64,000 bases of DNA from Paenibacillus xylanexedens (GCF_007680605.1 NZ_VEIO01000002.1:431899-495898); one strand, 5' to 3'; counted from the stretch's first letter, positions 1 through 8,847 are shown. Program-made: numbers and translations. Notes: a model not told the origin generated them from the letters alone.

Positions 1-89
1 AGTAAATAAATCATATGTAATTTAATAGAATGAAAAATCCTTTTACACTGTACTCGTATTAATAATTATCAATATAAAGGAGGTGAACC

Positions 90-509
90 ATGACCACAAC
101 CCAACTTACCAACGCCATAGTAACATCACTATCACATCACCTTCCCAACATCCCTATCCATCCAGCTATCGGAGCCGATAACCCAGACACTCAAAGTTTA
201 ACTTACCGCTTACTGGCTGCCAAACTCACTCGTGAGCGTAGTGATCGATTCGTGCAATCTCACATCTACGAGATTCGGTGGCTGGATGGGAGTAACATTC
301 CGGAAGACTTGCCAGACAAGCTCTTTGAAGCACTGGAGACGATTGAAGTGGAAGGTACGCCCTATCGAGCAACGGAGCTGCGATGGAAGGCTTGGGGAGA
401 GACACCCAAACTGTGGGTGTATTACACGATGCGAACCACCAAAGTGTCGGAGTCCTCCGGTCCAATGAAGCAGCTGGAACAACGACCAACTGCTTTGAAA
501 TCATCATAG
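90..509 (+). CDS. Phage tail terminator-like protein (XkdJ position)
   Basis: This 139-residue protein is the first complete gene of the tail module. A strong site, AGGAGGTGA, lies 3 bases before the ATG. Its size and its place just before the sheath gene match the tail terminator/completion family (DUF6838-like) of PBSX-type elements, which caps the tail tube at the head-proximal end. The sequence has a family-like pattern of an N-terminal helix, a central strand region with an R-x-H-I-Y-E-I-R-W stretch, and a C-terminal W-V-Y-Y strand. No catalytic motif is expected. Assignment rests mostly on gene order; another head-tail joining protein is possible. Confidence 0.6.
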   Translation: MTTTQLTNAIVTSLSHHLPNIPIHPAIGADNPDTQSLTYRLLAAKLTRERSDRFVQSHIYEIRWLDGSNIPEDLPDKLFEALETIEVEGTPYRATELRWKAWGETPKLWVYYTMRTTKVSESSGPMKQLEQRPTALKSS

Positions 510-539
510 CAGGATGAACTTATTTTAGGGGGACTTATT

Positions 540-785
540 ATGAAAGGAATAGGAGGCGCGCTCGCGATGTTTACCAAGAAAGAAACTGATCAAAAGAAGA
601 ACCTGGAAGAAACAGAACAGCAGCATAACGATACCGAATATAAGAAAGAACAGTTTGCCCAAGCCCGGCAGTTTAGCCGGTTGGAAAAAGATATTTTGGC
701 AGCCGTTCTATCGGAAGAGAAAACGTACACCGTGCAAGCAGCACAGCAACACATCCAACAATTTATGAATGGGGAGGCACAATAA
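540..785 (+). CDS. Small hydrophilic protein of the tail module
   Basis: This is a charged 81-residue protein, rich in Lys, Glu and Gln, that I do not recognise. It is predicted to be mostly helical, with no membrane segment. Two starts are possible: ATG at 540 after AGGGGG, or ATG at 567 after AGGAGG at 551-556; the second gives 72 residues beginning M-F-T-K-K. Its stop codon overlaps the ATG of the sheath gene by one base, so the two are translationally coupled. Small genes in this position are common in PBSX-like loci and may be assembly factors, but the role is unknown. Confidence 0.65.
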   Translation: MKGIGGALAMFTKKETDQKKNLEETEQQHNDTEYKKEQFAQARQFSRLEKDILAAVLSEEKTYTVQAAQQHIQQFMNGEAQ

Positions 786-2101
786 TGGCTGGAGGAACAT
801 GGACAACTCAAAATAAGGTACGCCCCGGCGTATATATGAACTTTGCATCAGAGGGTACTTTGCCCGGTACAGTGGGAGAGCGGGGAACGGTGGCTTTGGC
901 ACTTCCGCTGTCTTGGGGACAAGCAGGTACAATCTTGACGGTACAGGCAGGTGATGATGTACAGGCGAAGCTTGGTTATGACTGGACAGCACCACAACTG
1001 TTGCTGATTCGTGAAGTGTTGAAACGTGCACAGACTCTACTTTTATATCGTCTTAATGCAGGAACGAAAGCCAAAGCCACATTGGACACTCTTACAGTAA
1101 TTGCTCAGCATGGCGGTGTTCGAGGAAATGATCTGGCCATTGTCATTTCCGCAAATATGAATGAGCCGGAACACTTTGATGTATCTACTTTGCTGGCAGG
1201 CAAAGAAGTACACAAACAGACGGTGTCGAACATCGGTCAACTGCAATCCAATGCATTCATCACCTTCACTGGCGAAGGCACGCTCACGAATACGGCTGCT
1301 CTTCCGCTAACAGGTGGAAATGATGGTACATCTACCAACCAAGAGCATGCCGATTTCCTGAGCAAACTGGAAGTACTTGATTTCAATACGGTTGGCCTGA
1401 TCTCGGATGATGCAACACTGAAGTCTGTTTACACCGCATATATCAAGCGTTTGCGCGATATCGAGGGCAAGAAGGTACAACTTGTGCTTTCCAATTATCC
1501 GGCCGCGGATCATGAAGGTGTCATCAGTGTGAAAAATGGCGTTGTGCTTGCGGACGGTACCGCGCTTACACCGAAACAAACGGTAGCTTGGACTGCCGGT
1601 GCAACGGCAGGGGCTAACCTAAACGAATCTCTAACCTTCCGTGCGTATGACGATGCTGTGGATGTAAACGGACGGTTGACACACACTGAAACAGAGGCGG
1701 CCCTGCGGAGCGGCGAGTTTATATTCACAGCGAGCAGTAACCGTGCGCTAGTGGAGCAGGATGTGAACACCTTCCGTTCAGTGACACCGGATAAGGCGCG
1801 TCATTTTGCCAAAAACCGTGTAGTTCGTGTTCTGGATGGCATCGCAAACGATATGAAACGTATTTTTGAATCCTATTACATCGGCAAAGTAAACAACAAC
1901 GAGGACGGACGTAGCCTGTTCCGCTCCCAATGTGTTACCTATCTGAAGCAGCTTCAGGATATTGGAGCGATTCAGAATTTTGACTCCAAAACCGATATTA
2001 CCGTGCTTCCGGGCAATGAAACCGACAGTATTTTGATTGAAGTACAGGTACAACCTGTAGATTCCGTTGAAAAAGTATACATGAAAGTGAAGGTGGTTTA
2101 A
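785..2101 (+). CDS. xkdK: Contractile tail sheath protein
   Basis: This 438-residue protein matches the XkdK family of phage tail sheath proteins, which polymerise around the tail tube and contract to drive it through the target envelope. The N-terminus (G-G-T-W-T-T-Q-N-K-V-R-P-G-V-Y) is the conserved sheath start, and the central region has the family's G-G-x-D-G-T loop (around residues 178-183). The length is close to that of PBSX XkdK. It is followed after one base by the tube gene, as in every contractile tail operon. The sheath shows that this is a contractile tail and not a siphophage tail. Confidence 0.93.
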   Translation: MAGGTWTTQNKVRPGVYMNFASEGTLPGTVGERGTVALALPLSWGQAGTILTVQAGDDVQAKLGYDWTAPQLLLIREVLKRAQTLLLYRLNAGTKAKATLDTLTVIAQHGGVRGNDLAIVISANMNEPEHFDVSTLLAGKEVHKQTVSNIGQLQSNAFITFTGEGTLTNTAALPLTGGNDGTSTNQEHADFLSKLEVLDFNTVGLISDDATLKSVYTAYIKRLRDIEGKKVQLVLSNYPAADHEGVISVKNGVVLADGTALTPKQTVAWTAGATAGANLNESLTFRAYDDAVDVNGRLTHTETEAALRSGEFIFTASSNRALVEQDVNTFRSVTPDKARHFAKNRVVRVLDGIANDMKRIFESYYIGKVNNNEDGRSLFRSQCVTYLKQLQDIGAIQNFDSKTDITVLPGNETDSILIEVQVQPVDSVEKVYMKVKVV

Positions 2102-2102
2102 G

Positions 2103-2561
2103 ATGGCATTTTTGAAAGCAAGCGACACGATTTCCGGCCAAGAGGGCCGTGCATATGCAACCATTAACGGACAGACGGAAGAAATGTTCTATGTGAAGAC
2201 ACTCGAAGCAACGGTGGAGAAGCAAAAAGCAGAGGTTAAAACTCTGGGTCGCCGTGGCGTGCAACACAAAGCAACAGGCTGGTCCGGTTCAGGCTCCATG
2301 ACGATTTTCTATACAACTTCCCGTTTCCGCGCGCTGATGCTTCAGTACATGCAAAATGGCGTGGACACCTACTTCGACATTCAAGTGACCAATGAAGATC
2401 CTTCGTCCACTATTGGCAAGCAGACCGTGACTCTCAAGGGTGTCAACCTTGACAGTGTGATTATGGCATCTCTGGATACCGAGGCGGAGGCGTTGGAGGA
2501 AGAAGTGAGCTTTACGTTTGAAGATGTAGAAATGTCAGCATCCTTCGATCTACCGAAGTAG
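2103..2561 (+). CDS. xkdM: Tail tube protein
   Basis: This 152-residue protein belongs to the XkdM tail tube family. It stacks as hexameric rings to form the inner tube of the contractile tail. The T-I-N-G-Q motif near residue 20, the G-x-R-G-V-Q-H-K stretch and the acidic C-terminal strand (E-E-V-S-F-T-F-E-D-V) are typical. It begins directly after the sheath stop codon. The following 233 bases carry no gene but include a strong RNA hairpin. Confidence 0.9.
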   Translation: MAFLKASDTISGQEGRAYATINGQTEEMFYVKTLEATVEKQKAEVKTLGRRGVQHKATGWSGSGSMTIFYTTSRFRALMLQYMQNGVDTYFDIQVTNEDPSSTIGKQTVTLKGVNLDSVIMASLDTEAEALEEEVSFTFEDVEMSASFDLPK

Positions 2562-2740
2562 GCAATATATGCGGTTTACGCGTACACCAAGATAAATAAT
2601 AAATAATGGAGCATTGGTTTTTTGTAAAAGAAACCGGTTCAACTTGCCTGTGTTACGGGCTATTTGACGTGTCCAAATTCTTCAGGCAGTGGCTCTGAAC
2701 ACACCGAGCTGTGCTTGCTTGTAAATAACCTAATATAACT

Positions 2741-2770
2741 GCTCTTCGCCGCTTCTTTGCGGCGGGGAGC
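2741..2770 (+). promoter_or_regulatory. RNA hairpin before the tail chaperone gene
   Basis: A 12-bp stem (arms 2741-2752 and 2759-2770, loop TTCTTT, two G-U pairs in RNA) ends 24 bases before the ATG of the chaperone gene and just before its AGAGGAGGA site. There is no T-run after it, so it is not a normal intrinsic terminator. It may set the ratio of structural to chaperone protein by partial termination, RNA processing or transcript protection; this is inference. Confidence 0.5.
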
Positions 2771-2794
2771 CTTAACTTAAGAGGAGGAACTAAC

Positions 2795-3217
2795 ATGAGT
2801 GGATTGAGTATGTTTTTTGCACAAAATGCGGTAGCGGATACAACGGAGGAATTTATCGTCTCCCCTCGTTTCAAAGATGACAAAGGTGCACCGGTTGCCT
2901 GGAAACTGCGCAGCATGACCGAGGACGAGAACCAGGAATGCCGCAAGGCCGCTACCCGCAAAATCAAAGGTAAAAACGGCGTATACACACCCGACATTGA
3001 TGCCAATGATTACATGGCTCGTTTGATGACGGCAAGCGTGGTATACCCGGATCTGAAGAATACCGAACTGCAGCGTTCCTACGGCGTAATGGGGGCAGAG
3101 TCACTTTTGCGAAAAATGCTGTTGCCTGGGGAATTTGCTTCGCTTGGTGAACAGGTACAGAAGCTGAACGGTTTTAATCAGGACATGAACGAACTGGTGG
3201 ATGACGTAAAAAACTAA
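2795..3217 (+). CDS. xkdN: Tail assembly chaperone, short form
   Basis: This 140-residue protein is an XkdN-type tail assembly chaperone, equivalent in role to lambda gpG. It binds the tape measure protein and recruits tube subunits. Recognisable stretches are E-E-F-I-V-S-P-R-F near residue 19 and the R-x-A-T-R-K-I-K-G segment. The ATG follows AGAGGAGGA closely. The reading frame ends in V-K-N-stop, where the last codons form a perfect slippery heptamer that allows a longer product. It sits between the tube and tape measure genes, the conserved place for this gene pair. Confidence 0.88.
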   Translation: MSGLSMFFAQNAVADTTEEFIVSPRFKDDKGAPVAWKLRSMTEDENQECRKAATRKIKGKNGVYTPDIDANDYMARLMTASVVYPDLKNTELQRSYGVMGAESLLRKMLLPGEFASLGEQVQKLNGFNQDMNELVDDVKN

Positions 3218-3396
3218 TCAAAGAGGGCGATTCCGAAGCCAATCTGGCTTATTACGCTCTCCATGAATTAAAGATTTTGCCGCATGAGCTTATGGGCTTC
3301 TCCATGCGAGAACGAGCAGCCATCTATGCGATGATCCAGGTCCGGGTGGAGGAAGAGAAGAAAGAGCGGGCGAGAAGCCGCACACGAAAGAAATAA
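2795..3396 (+). CDS. Tail assembly chaperone, long -1 frameshift product
   Basis: A -1 shift at the A AAA AAC heptamer (3208-3214) bypasses the stop at 3215-3217 and continues in an open frame to the TAA at 3394-3396. The extension begins L-I-K-E-G-D and ends R-S-R-T-R-K-K, giving a protein of about 200 residues. The extension is helical, with the motif H-E-L-M-G-F-S-M-R-E-R-A-A-I-Y-A, similar to the second frame of other tail chaperones. The extension has no ribosome binding site or start codon of its own near the junction. The G/GT frameshift arrangement is well established in tailed phages; here it is read directly from sequence but not shown by experiment. Confidence 0.82.
3208..3250 (+). 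promoter_or_regulatory. -1 frameshift site (slippery A AAA AAC)
   Basis: The heptamer at 3208-3214 is in the correct register (0-frame GTA AAA AAC TAA) for tandem slippage. The stop codon immediately after it would add a pause. A small hairpin (AAGCCA 3236-3241, loop ATC, TGGCTT 3245-3250) lies 21 bases downstream, farther than usual stimulators, so its role is uncertain. A GGTGG at 3196-3200 could act as an upstream Shine-Dalgarno-like stimulator. Confidence 0.8.
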
Positions 3397-3416
3397 CGAA
3401 GGAAGGAGGGAAATGA

Positions 3417-5399
3417 ATGTATGCCATGTTTGCTAGGTTATATGTGATGTCAAACCGAATGATTCAACAATTTCAACAAATGCCTGCGGCGATGAGTACC
3501 GCCTTTAGCTCTGCGCGTCTGAATAGTATTGCCGCAGCTGGTAACTTGCTTCGAGAAGTATCTCAAGAGCAAGCTAAAGTGAATGCTGCTTTTGCTGAAG
3601 GGGCTCAACGAGCCAGAGCCTGGATCGGTATCATGAAGTCAGCAGGACAAGCTGTTTTGGCCCCAGCAGCGCAAGAGGAGGACTTGAAGCATCGGTATAT
3701 GGCAGCAACGGGCGATGATGCCCAGGGAGAAACCATTTTTAATCGTTATCGAGCCGAAGCGTTCAAGAGTGGACAGAATGTAACGGACGCTTTGCAAGGT
3801 GCGCTGTCCCTTATCCCGTATGCACAGAATACAGATCAGATAGACAAGCTGCGGGATATGGCTAAACGGATGAGCATGTTATCTCCAGATGGCAAAAACA
3901 TGTCGGATGCAACAGGAGCCTTAGTTGCCGCCATGAATGGAGATAATGGCGATCTGGCTCAATCTTTTAATATTCCAGAAGAAGTATTAAATGGGGCAGG
4001 GCTGCAACAAACCATTGATTCATCCAATCTGGACGGGTTTATTCAGAAGCTGGACGTTATTTTGCAAAAGCAAGGCTACACCCAACAGGCCTTTGACACA
4101 ATGTTGGATTCACCTCTTCAGAAGTGGAATATGCTTGTCAATCAGTTTAATGGAGTCTTGGGTCAGATTGGACAGATAGCTCTCGTGGCTTTGACACCTC
4201 TACTGGATCGATTGAATGAAGCATTTGCGAACGGGGAATTTACGGGAATAATTGAATGGATTAGCAATGCATTTATGGTTGCTGCTAATGCGCTGACGAT
4301 GCTAGTTGATGGTATATTGTATATCGCGAGTGTGATTCAGCAGAACTGGGAAATCATTCAGCCGATCTTGATGGCGTTAGCGATTGTAGTTTTGGCTTTG
4401 GTCATCGCTCAAGTTTATAGTCTCGTTGCTGCTTGGTTATTGCTGAATTGGCCGATACTGCTTGCCATAGCTGCCATCGCAACAGTCATTGGTATTTTGA
4501 GTCTGATGGGACTATCGGGCACGGAAATCATTGGCGTGATTATTGGAGCCTTTATGATGCTTGGTGAGATCGTAAGAGTTGTCGTTGCGACAGTGTGGAA
4601 TCTGTTTGCGTCTCTTGGTGAGGCAATTTTTAATGCTTTCAGAGCTCCAGTGTATTCCATACAGAATTTATTTAAAGATATGGGTATTTTTATCCTCGAT
4701 ATCATGTATAACGTAGTCACTGTCATCGAGGATGCTATGAAACGTATCAATGGCGGTATCAATAGTCTGATTAAAATGGTAAATAGCACCTTTGGATTTG
4801 ATATTGGTCTACTTCAGGAAACAGATATCAGTTTTGGTGGGAAGGACATCAAGGAATGGAAGAAAGGCTTAGAATCTTGGGCCCCCAAAAGCGACAAGGA
4901 TGTAGTCGAATTCTTCAAAATGAATGGAGAATACAATCCTAATGCATATGAAGATGGACAAGATTTGGCAAAAAAACTGTTCTCGAACATTCCTGCTTTA
5001 CCCACACCCAATTCCAAGGAAAAAGATTTACCAGGTAAATTCGGTAATGGGTTCGGTAAGAATATAATTCCCAAAACACCTCCCGTACCTTCCATACCAA
5101 CAGCACCTGCCCCCACAAACATGAACAATATGAGTAACCTCAACAAGATTAACAATATCGGACAGGTGGACAAAATCGGTGATGTGGATGGCACGGTGGA
5201 CGTAACGAGTGAGGATCTGAAACTGATGCGTGAGCTTGCCGAGATGCAGGCCATTCAGCGCTTCGTCAGTCTGACGCCAACGGTGCAGGTGACGACAGGC
5301 GATATCAATAGCGGACATGATGTGGACAGTATCATTAGCAAAATTACCGAAGAAATGAACAGTCAGATCGTCTCCAGTGCCCAGGGGGTGTATGGATAA
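3417..5399 (+). CDS. xkdO: Tail tape measure protein (short)
   Basis: This 660-residue protein is the tape measure that sets tail length and probably occupies the tube lumen. The N-terminal part is helical and Ala/Gln-rich. The middle (about residues 240-430) contains hydrophobic segments such as I-A-L-V-A-L-T-P-L-L-D and several predicted membrane-like helices. A Pro/Asn-rich stretch (about 535-585) precedes a helical C-terminus. The ATG at 3417 is chosen because AGGAGGG lies 6 bases upstream; the ATG at 3413 is out of frame. It is much shorter than the tape measure of PBSX. At roughly 1.5 Angstrom per residue, it implies a tail near 100 nm. Confidence 0.88.
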   Translation: MYAMFARLYVMSNRMIQQFQQMPAAMSTAFSSARLNSIAAAGNLLREVSQEQAKVNAAFAEGAQRARAWIGIMKSAGQAVLAPAAQEEDLKHRYMAATGDDAQGETIFNRYRAEAFKSGQNVTDALQGALSLIPYAQNTDQIDKLRDMAKRMSMLSPDGKNMSDATGALVAAMNGDNGDLAQSFNIPEEVLNGAGLQQTIDSSNLDGFIQKLDVILQKQGYTQQAFDTMLDSPLQKWNMLVNQFNGVLGQIGQIALVALTPLLDRLNEAFANGEFTGIIEWISNAFMVAANALTMLVDGILYIASVIQQNWEIIQPILMALAIVVLALVIAQVYSLVAAWLLLNWPILLAIAAIATVIGILSLMGLSGTEIIGVIIGAFMMLGEIVRVVVATVWNLFASLGEAIFNAFRAPVYSIQNLFKDMGIFILDIMYNVVTVIEDAMKRINGGINSLIKMVNSTFGFDIGLLQETDISFGGKDIKEWKKGLESWAPKSDKDVVEFFKMNGEYNPNAYEDGQDLAKKLFSNIPALPTPNSKEKDLPGKFGNGFGKNIIPKTPPVPSIPTAPAPTNMNNMSNLNKINNIGQVDKIGDVDGTVDVTSEDLKLMRELAEMQAIQRFVSLTPTVQVTTGDINSGHDVDSIISKITEEMNSQIVSSAQGVYG

Positions 5400-6098
5400 G
5401 TGAGCTATTCGATACAGCTTAGCTTTAACAACCGCGCCGAATATATTTTTTTCCCGGTTATACCGGAGAGTATTGAGTTTTCAGATGCAGGGGACGGGAG
5501 CACGTTTAACGTTAGTCGTCTAGGGGAAATTAATGTGATCAAGTCCCCCAAACTACGTGAAGTGAGCTTTAGCGGTATTTTTCCGGCAGATTACAGTCCG
5601 TATCATTACAAATATGACGTAAAAGACCCGAAAGTAAAGAATGAGTTTTACCGTGATCCCTACGAGTACGTGAAAGATATCATCCGCTGGATGCAGACAG
5701 GGCGCCCCGTCAGGCTAATCTTTTCGAGTGAAAGATATACGGTTAACATGGCCGTCTCCATTGAGAGCTTCGATTGGAAGGAGACAGCGGGAACGGTGGG
5801 CGACGTGCAATATGATATCAAGCTGAAGCAGTATGTTTTTTATACCGCCAAAAAAGTAGTACCCCTGAAGAACAGCCAGAACAAGGCTGATGCTTCAAAA
5901 ACGAAAACCAAAGCCTCCCGGCCGGATGAAAAAGTAAAACCTAAGACCGTAACGCTGAAAGCCGGAGACTCCTTATGGTCTGTTGCCAAAGCTCATCTGG
6001 GTGATGGAGCACGCTGGAAAGAGTTGCAGAAGCTGAATGGCATCAAGGATGCACAGCTCAAGAAGCTGCCCGTTGGACTTGTCATCAAGCTTCCTTGA
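5400..6098 (+). CDS. xkdP: LysM-containing baseplate hub/tail protein
   Basis: This 232-residue protein matches XkdP. The N-terminal 150 residues are a conserved tail-hub domain, followed by a Lys-rich linker. Residues 182-232 form a LysM peptidoglycan-binding domain (G-D-S-L-W-S-V-A, then W-K-E-L-Q-K-L-N-G-I). It is thought to link the tape measure to the hub and to touch the cell wall during injection. The start is GTG at 5400, directly after the tape measure stop, with AGGGGGTG at 5383-5390. Confidence 0.88.
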   Translation: MSYSIQLSFNNRAEYIFFPVIPESIEFSDAGDGSTFNVSRLGEINVIKSPKLREVSFSGIFPADYSPYHYKYDVKDPKVKNEFYRDPYEYVKDIIRWMQTGRPVRLIFSSERYTVNMAVSIESFDWKETAGTVGDVQYDIKLKQYVFYTAKKVVPLKNSQNKADASKTKTKASRPDEKVKPKTVTLKAGDSLWSVAKAHLGDGARWKELQKLNGIKDAQLKKLPVGLVIKLP

Positions 6099-6111
6099 AA
6101 GGAGAGACGAT

Positions 6112-7122
6112 ATGCAACAGGAAATCCATCTGGACAAGAGGCAGATTGGTGAGAAGGAACAATTATTGCTGGATGATAAACAGGGAAACATCTGGGACAT
6201 CAGCGACATTGCTGGCGAAATTACGTACAAGACTTCACGTATCGGCAAGCCATCCTCTCTCGAATTCACGTTGATTAAGGGCAGTGTGTTTCAAAATCAA
6301 AAGTTTAGTTATGAGAATGGTTATGTAGTGAGGTACATCCATGGAAATCAGGGAGTATTTTACGGATATATCTTTTCTGTCGACAGTGGCAAGGACGAAA
6401 AAGTAAAGATCAAAGCCTATGACCAGACACGATATCTCACGGCGAATCAAACGTATCAGTTTGTTAAAGCGACGGCAGCGGATGTCATCAAGCGGATTGC
6501 AACGGATTTCCAATTGAAAACGGGTGATTTGAAGCAGCCCAGTTATGTTATTCCGCACATGCTTTTTGATAACAAAAAGCTGATTGACATGATCTGTGAA
6601 GCCTTGGACAGAACGCTGGTTTATGGCGGGAAAAATTATATTTTTTACGATGATTTTGGCAAACTCGTCCTTCGAGATATCGAAGAGGTGCCCTATGGCT
6701 TTGTGATCGGGGACCATAGTCTGCTGACGGATTATAGTTATACACGGTCGATTGACGATCAGACGTATAACAAGATCAAGTTATACCGGGATAACAAGGA
6801 TACGGGCAAACGGGATACGTTTGTGCATCAGGATTCAAGCAGCATCCGTCGTTGGGGGCTGCTTTTTTTGTACCAAAAAGCGGACGATGGTCTGAATAAA
6901 GGTCAGATTGACAACATGCTGAAAACGCTGATGACCTTGCGGAACCGGGAAACACAGAAGTTAAAGGTGGATGCCCTGGGCGATTTCAAGGTGAGAGCCG
7001 GAAGTTTTGTCAATATTCAGATCGATGAATTGAAGATCAATCAATATTTTCTGGTGGACGAGTGTACGCATAAGGTACAGGGGGGTGTGCACACCATGTC
7101 CCTGGATTTGAAGGTGGTGTAG
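6112..7122 (+). CDS. xkdQ: Baseplate hub protein (gpD-like)
   Basis: This 336-residue protein belongs to the XkdQ/YqbQ family, related to the gpD and gp27 hub proteins at the centre of contractile tail baseplates. Typical segments are Y-K-T-S-R-I-G-K-P-S near residue 42 and a beta-rich C-terminus ending in L-D-L-K-V-V. The open frame extends upstream to 6037, but the ATG at 6112 follows GAAAGGAGAG with good spacing and leaves 13 bases after the xkdP stop, so it is preferred. Confidence 0.87.
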   Translation: MQQEIHLDKRQIGEKEQLLLDDKQGNIWDISDIAGEITYKTSRIGKPSSLEFTLIKGSVFQNQKFSYENGYVVRYIHGNQGVFYGYIFSVDSGKDEKVKIKAYDQTRYLTANQTYQFVKATAADVIKRIATDFQLKTGDLKQPSYVIPHMLFDNKKLIDMICEALDRTLVYGGKNYIFYDDFGKLVLRDIEEVPYGFVIGDHSLLTDYSYTRSIDDQTYNKIKLYRDNKDTGKRDTFVHQDSSSIRRWGLLFLYQKADDGLNKGQIDNMLKTLMTLRNRETQKLKVDALGDFKVRAGSFVNIQIDELKINQYFLVDECTHKVQGGVHTMSLDLKVV

Positions 7123-7128
7123 CCATTT

Positions 7129-7386
7129 ATGATGCTTGATGTGATTAAAAAGGCGGCAGTAGCCGCCGTAGATGCCAAAGCTCCCGTACAGATTATGTAC
7201 GGAAGTGTGACGAACACGCAGCCTTTGGAGATTACCTTGGAACAGCGGCTTGCGCTAAGTGACCCTTTTCTCGTTGTCACGGAATCGGTGGCACAGAAAA
7301 ACTGGATGATCGGTGACTCGGCCCTATTGCTACGTGTGCAGGGCGGGGACAGTTATGTTGTGCTGGATCGGCTGGTGAAACCATGA
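7129..7386 (+). CDS. xkdR: Small baseplate protein XkdR (DUF2577)
   Basis: This 85-residue protein fits the XkdR/DUF2577 family, a small OB-fold-like hub component found between XkdQ and XkdS in PBSX-type tails. The phrase V-Q-I-M-Y-G-S-V and the ending L-L-R-V-Q-G-G-D-S-Y-V-V-L-D-R are characteristic. ATG codons at 7129 and 7132 are both possible. The stop overlaps the next start (ATGA). Confidence 0.85.
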   Translation: MMLDVIKKAAVAAVDAKAPVQIMYGSVTNTQPLEITLEQRLALSDPFLVVTESVAQKNWMIGDSALLLRVQGGDSYVVLDRLVKP

Positions 7387-7796
7387 TTCCACAAGGTTCT
7401 CAAATTGGAGTAGACAATCAGGAAGAGGTTTCGGTGCTTCCTAGCCTGACCTATGTGTTGCAGGCTTCTGGACAACGGATTGGCAGGCTTCAGTTGGACG
7501 GAAAAGAGGCAGTTAAACAGGCGGTGTACAAAGCCTTGTCCACACGTCGATATGAACATCTGATCTATTCATCTGATTATGGAATGGAATGGTCTTGGGA
7601 AGGCATTTCCGGGAAATCCATGGTGGAATCTGAATTAGAACGCTGGATTCAAGAAGCATTGCTTCCGGACGACCGGATTTCGGAAGTAACCCAGTTTGAG
7701 TTTGTTCATGAGCCGGATGGCGTCAAGGTTTCTTTTACCGTGATAACTGATTTTGGCAATTTCAGGCAAGAGACGGAGGTGAACATAAATGTATGA
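7383..7796 (+). CDS. xkdS: Baseplate wedge protein XkdS (gp25-like, DUF2634)
   Basis: This 137-residue protein is the XkdS/DUF2634 family member, a gp25/W-like wedge subunit that joins the sheath to the baseplate. The family pattern is visible in G-K-E-A-V-K-Q-A-V-Y-K-A-L and Y-S-S-D-Y-G. It overlaps xkdR by 4 bases and xkdT by 8 bases, indicating translational coupling. Confidence 0.87.
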   Translation: MIPQGSQIGVDNQEEVSVLPSLTYVLQASGQRIGRLQLDGKEAVKQAVYKALSTRRYEHLIYSSDYGMEWSWEGISGKSMVESELERWIQEALLPDDRISEVTQFEFVHEPDGVKVSFTVITDFGNFRQETEVNINV

Positions 7797-8847
7797 ACAG
7801 GAGACATTTGAGGTTATTTTGAATCGGATGTTGGAAAAAATTCCGGATAGTGTGGATAAACGGGAGGGTAGCATCATCTATGATGCCCTCGCGCCAGCAG
7901 CCGTGGAGATGGCCCAGATGTATATTGAGTTAGATATTAACGCCAATCTGAAGTTTGCCGATACCGCTTCAGGTGAATATCTGGATCGTGCGGTAGCATG
8001 GTCAGGTATTACTCGCAAACGGCCTACGAAGGCACGCTGGTCTGCCAGCTTTCAGGATCAAGAGGGCAAACCTGTAGAGGTTCCAGCGGAGAGTCGTTTT
8101 TCGACAGGAGAACGGGTGTATAGAGCGGTAGAGCGAATCGCCGCAGGGCAATATGTGCTCGAATGTGAGAATGCTGGTGTGGAAGGTAACGAGTATACCG
8201 GGACACTGTTACCTATTGATTATATTGCAGGCCTGACCACCGCAGGATTAACCAAACTGCTTGTTCTAGGGGAAGACGAGGAGACGGATCAAGCCCTGTA
8301 TGATCGTTATCAGGACAAAGTTTCGCGTCCGATCACAAGTGCTAACAAGTATCAGTATGAGCTGTGGGCGCGGGAGAATTCGGGAGTTGGCAAAGCGAAG
8401 GCATTTCCGCTCTGGAATGGTCCAGGCACAGTCAAGGTAGCTCTGCTTAATAATGAGATGCATGCTCCTGCGGAGGGGGTCATCGAGGCCGTGCAGCAAT
8501 ACATCGATCCTACGCAGGACGGTATGGGGGAAGGGGTAGCACCCATCGGTCCGGTTGTCACCGTTGTAGGGGCGGAAGAAGTCCCGATTCATATCGAGGT
8601 GCAGGTTACGCTCGCATCAGGATCAACGTATGATGGGGTGAAATCCTTGATTGAGACAGGGGTGACAGTTTATCTGAAAGAGTTGGCGTTTGCAGATCCG
8701 CTCGTTCGCTGGACACGGATTGCCAATGTCATACTGGATATTCCGCCCGTAATCGATTACAGCAATCTGCTGGTCAACGGCGGTATGTCCAATCTGGAGA
8801 TTGCGCCGGGAGCTGTCGCTGTGCTTGGGACGGTGAAGGTGACGTGA
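7789..8847 (+). CDS. xkdT: Baseplate J-like protein
   Basis: This 352-residue protein is an XkdT/baseplate J protein, the main wedge subunit that spreads when the tail contracts. Conserved features are K-R-E-G-S-I-I-Y-D-A near residue 23, the D-R-A-V-A-W-S-G-I-T-R motif, and the long beta-rich centre. The length is close to that of PBSX XkdT. An AGACGGAGGTGAAC site precedes the ATG. The stop overlaps the GTG start of xkdU. Confidence 0.92.
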   Translation: MYEQETFEVILNRMLEKIPDSVDKREGSIIYDALAPAAVEMAQMYIELDINANLKFADTASGEYLDRAVAWSGITRKRPTKARWSASFQDQEGKPVEVPAESRFSTGERVYRAVERIAAGQYVLECENAGVEGNEYTGTLLPIDYIAGLTTAGLTKLLVLGEDEETDQALYDRYQDKVSRPITSANKYQYELWARENSGVGKAKAFPLWNGPGTVKVALLNNEMHAPAEGVIEAVQQYIDPTQDGMGEGVAPIGPVVTVVGAEEVPIHIEVQVTLASGSTYDGVKSLIETGVTVYLKELAFADPLVRWTRIANVILDIPPVIDYSNLLVNGGMSNLEIAPGAVAVLGTVKVT

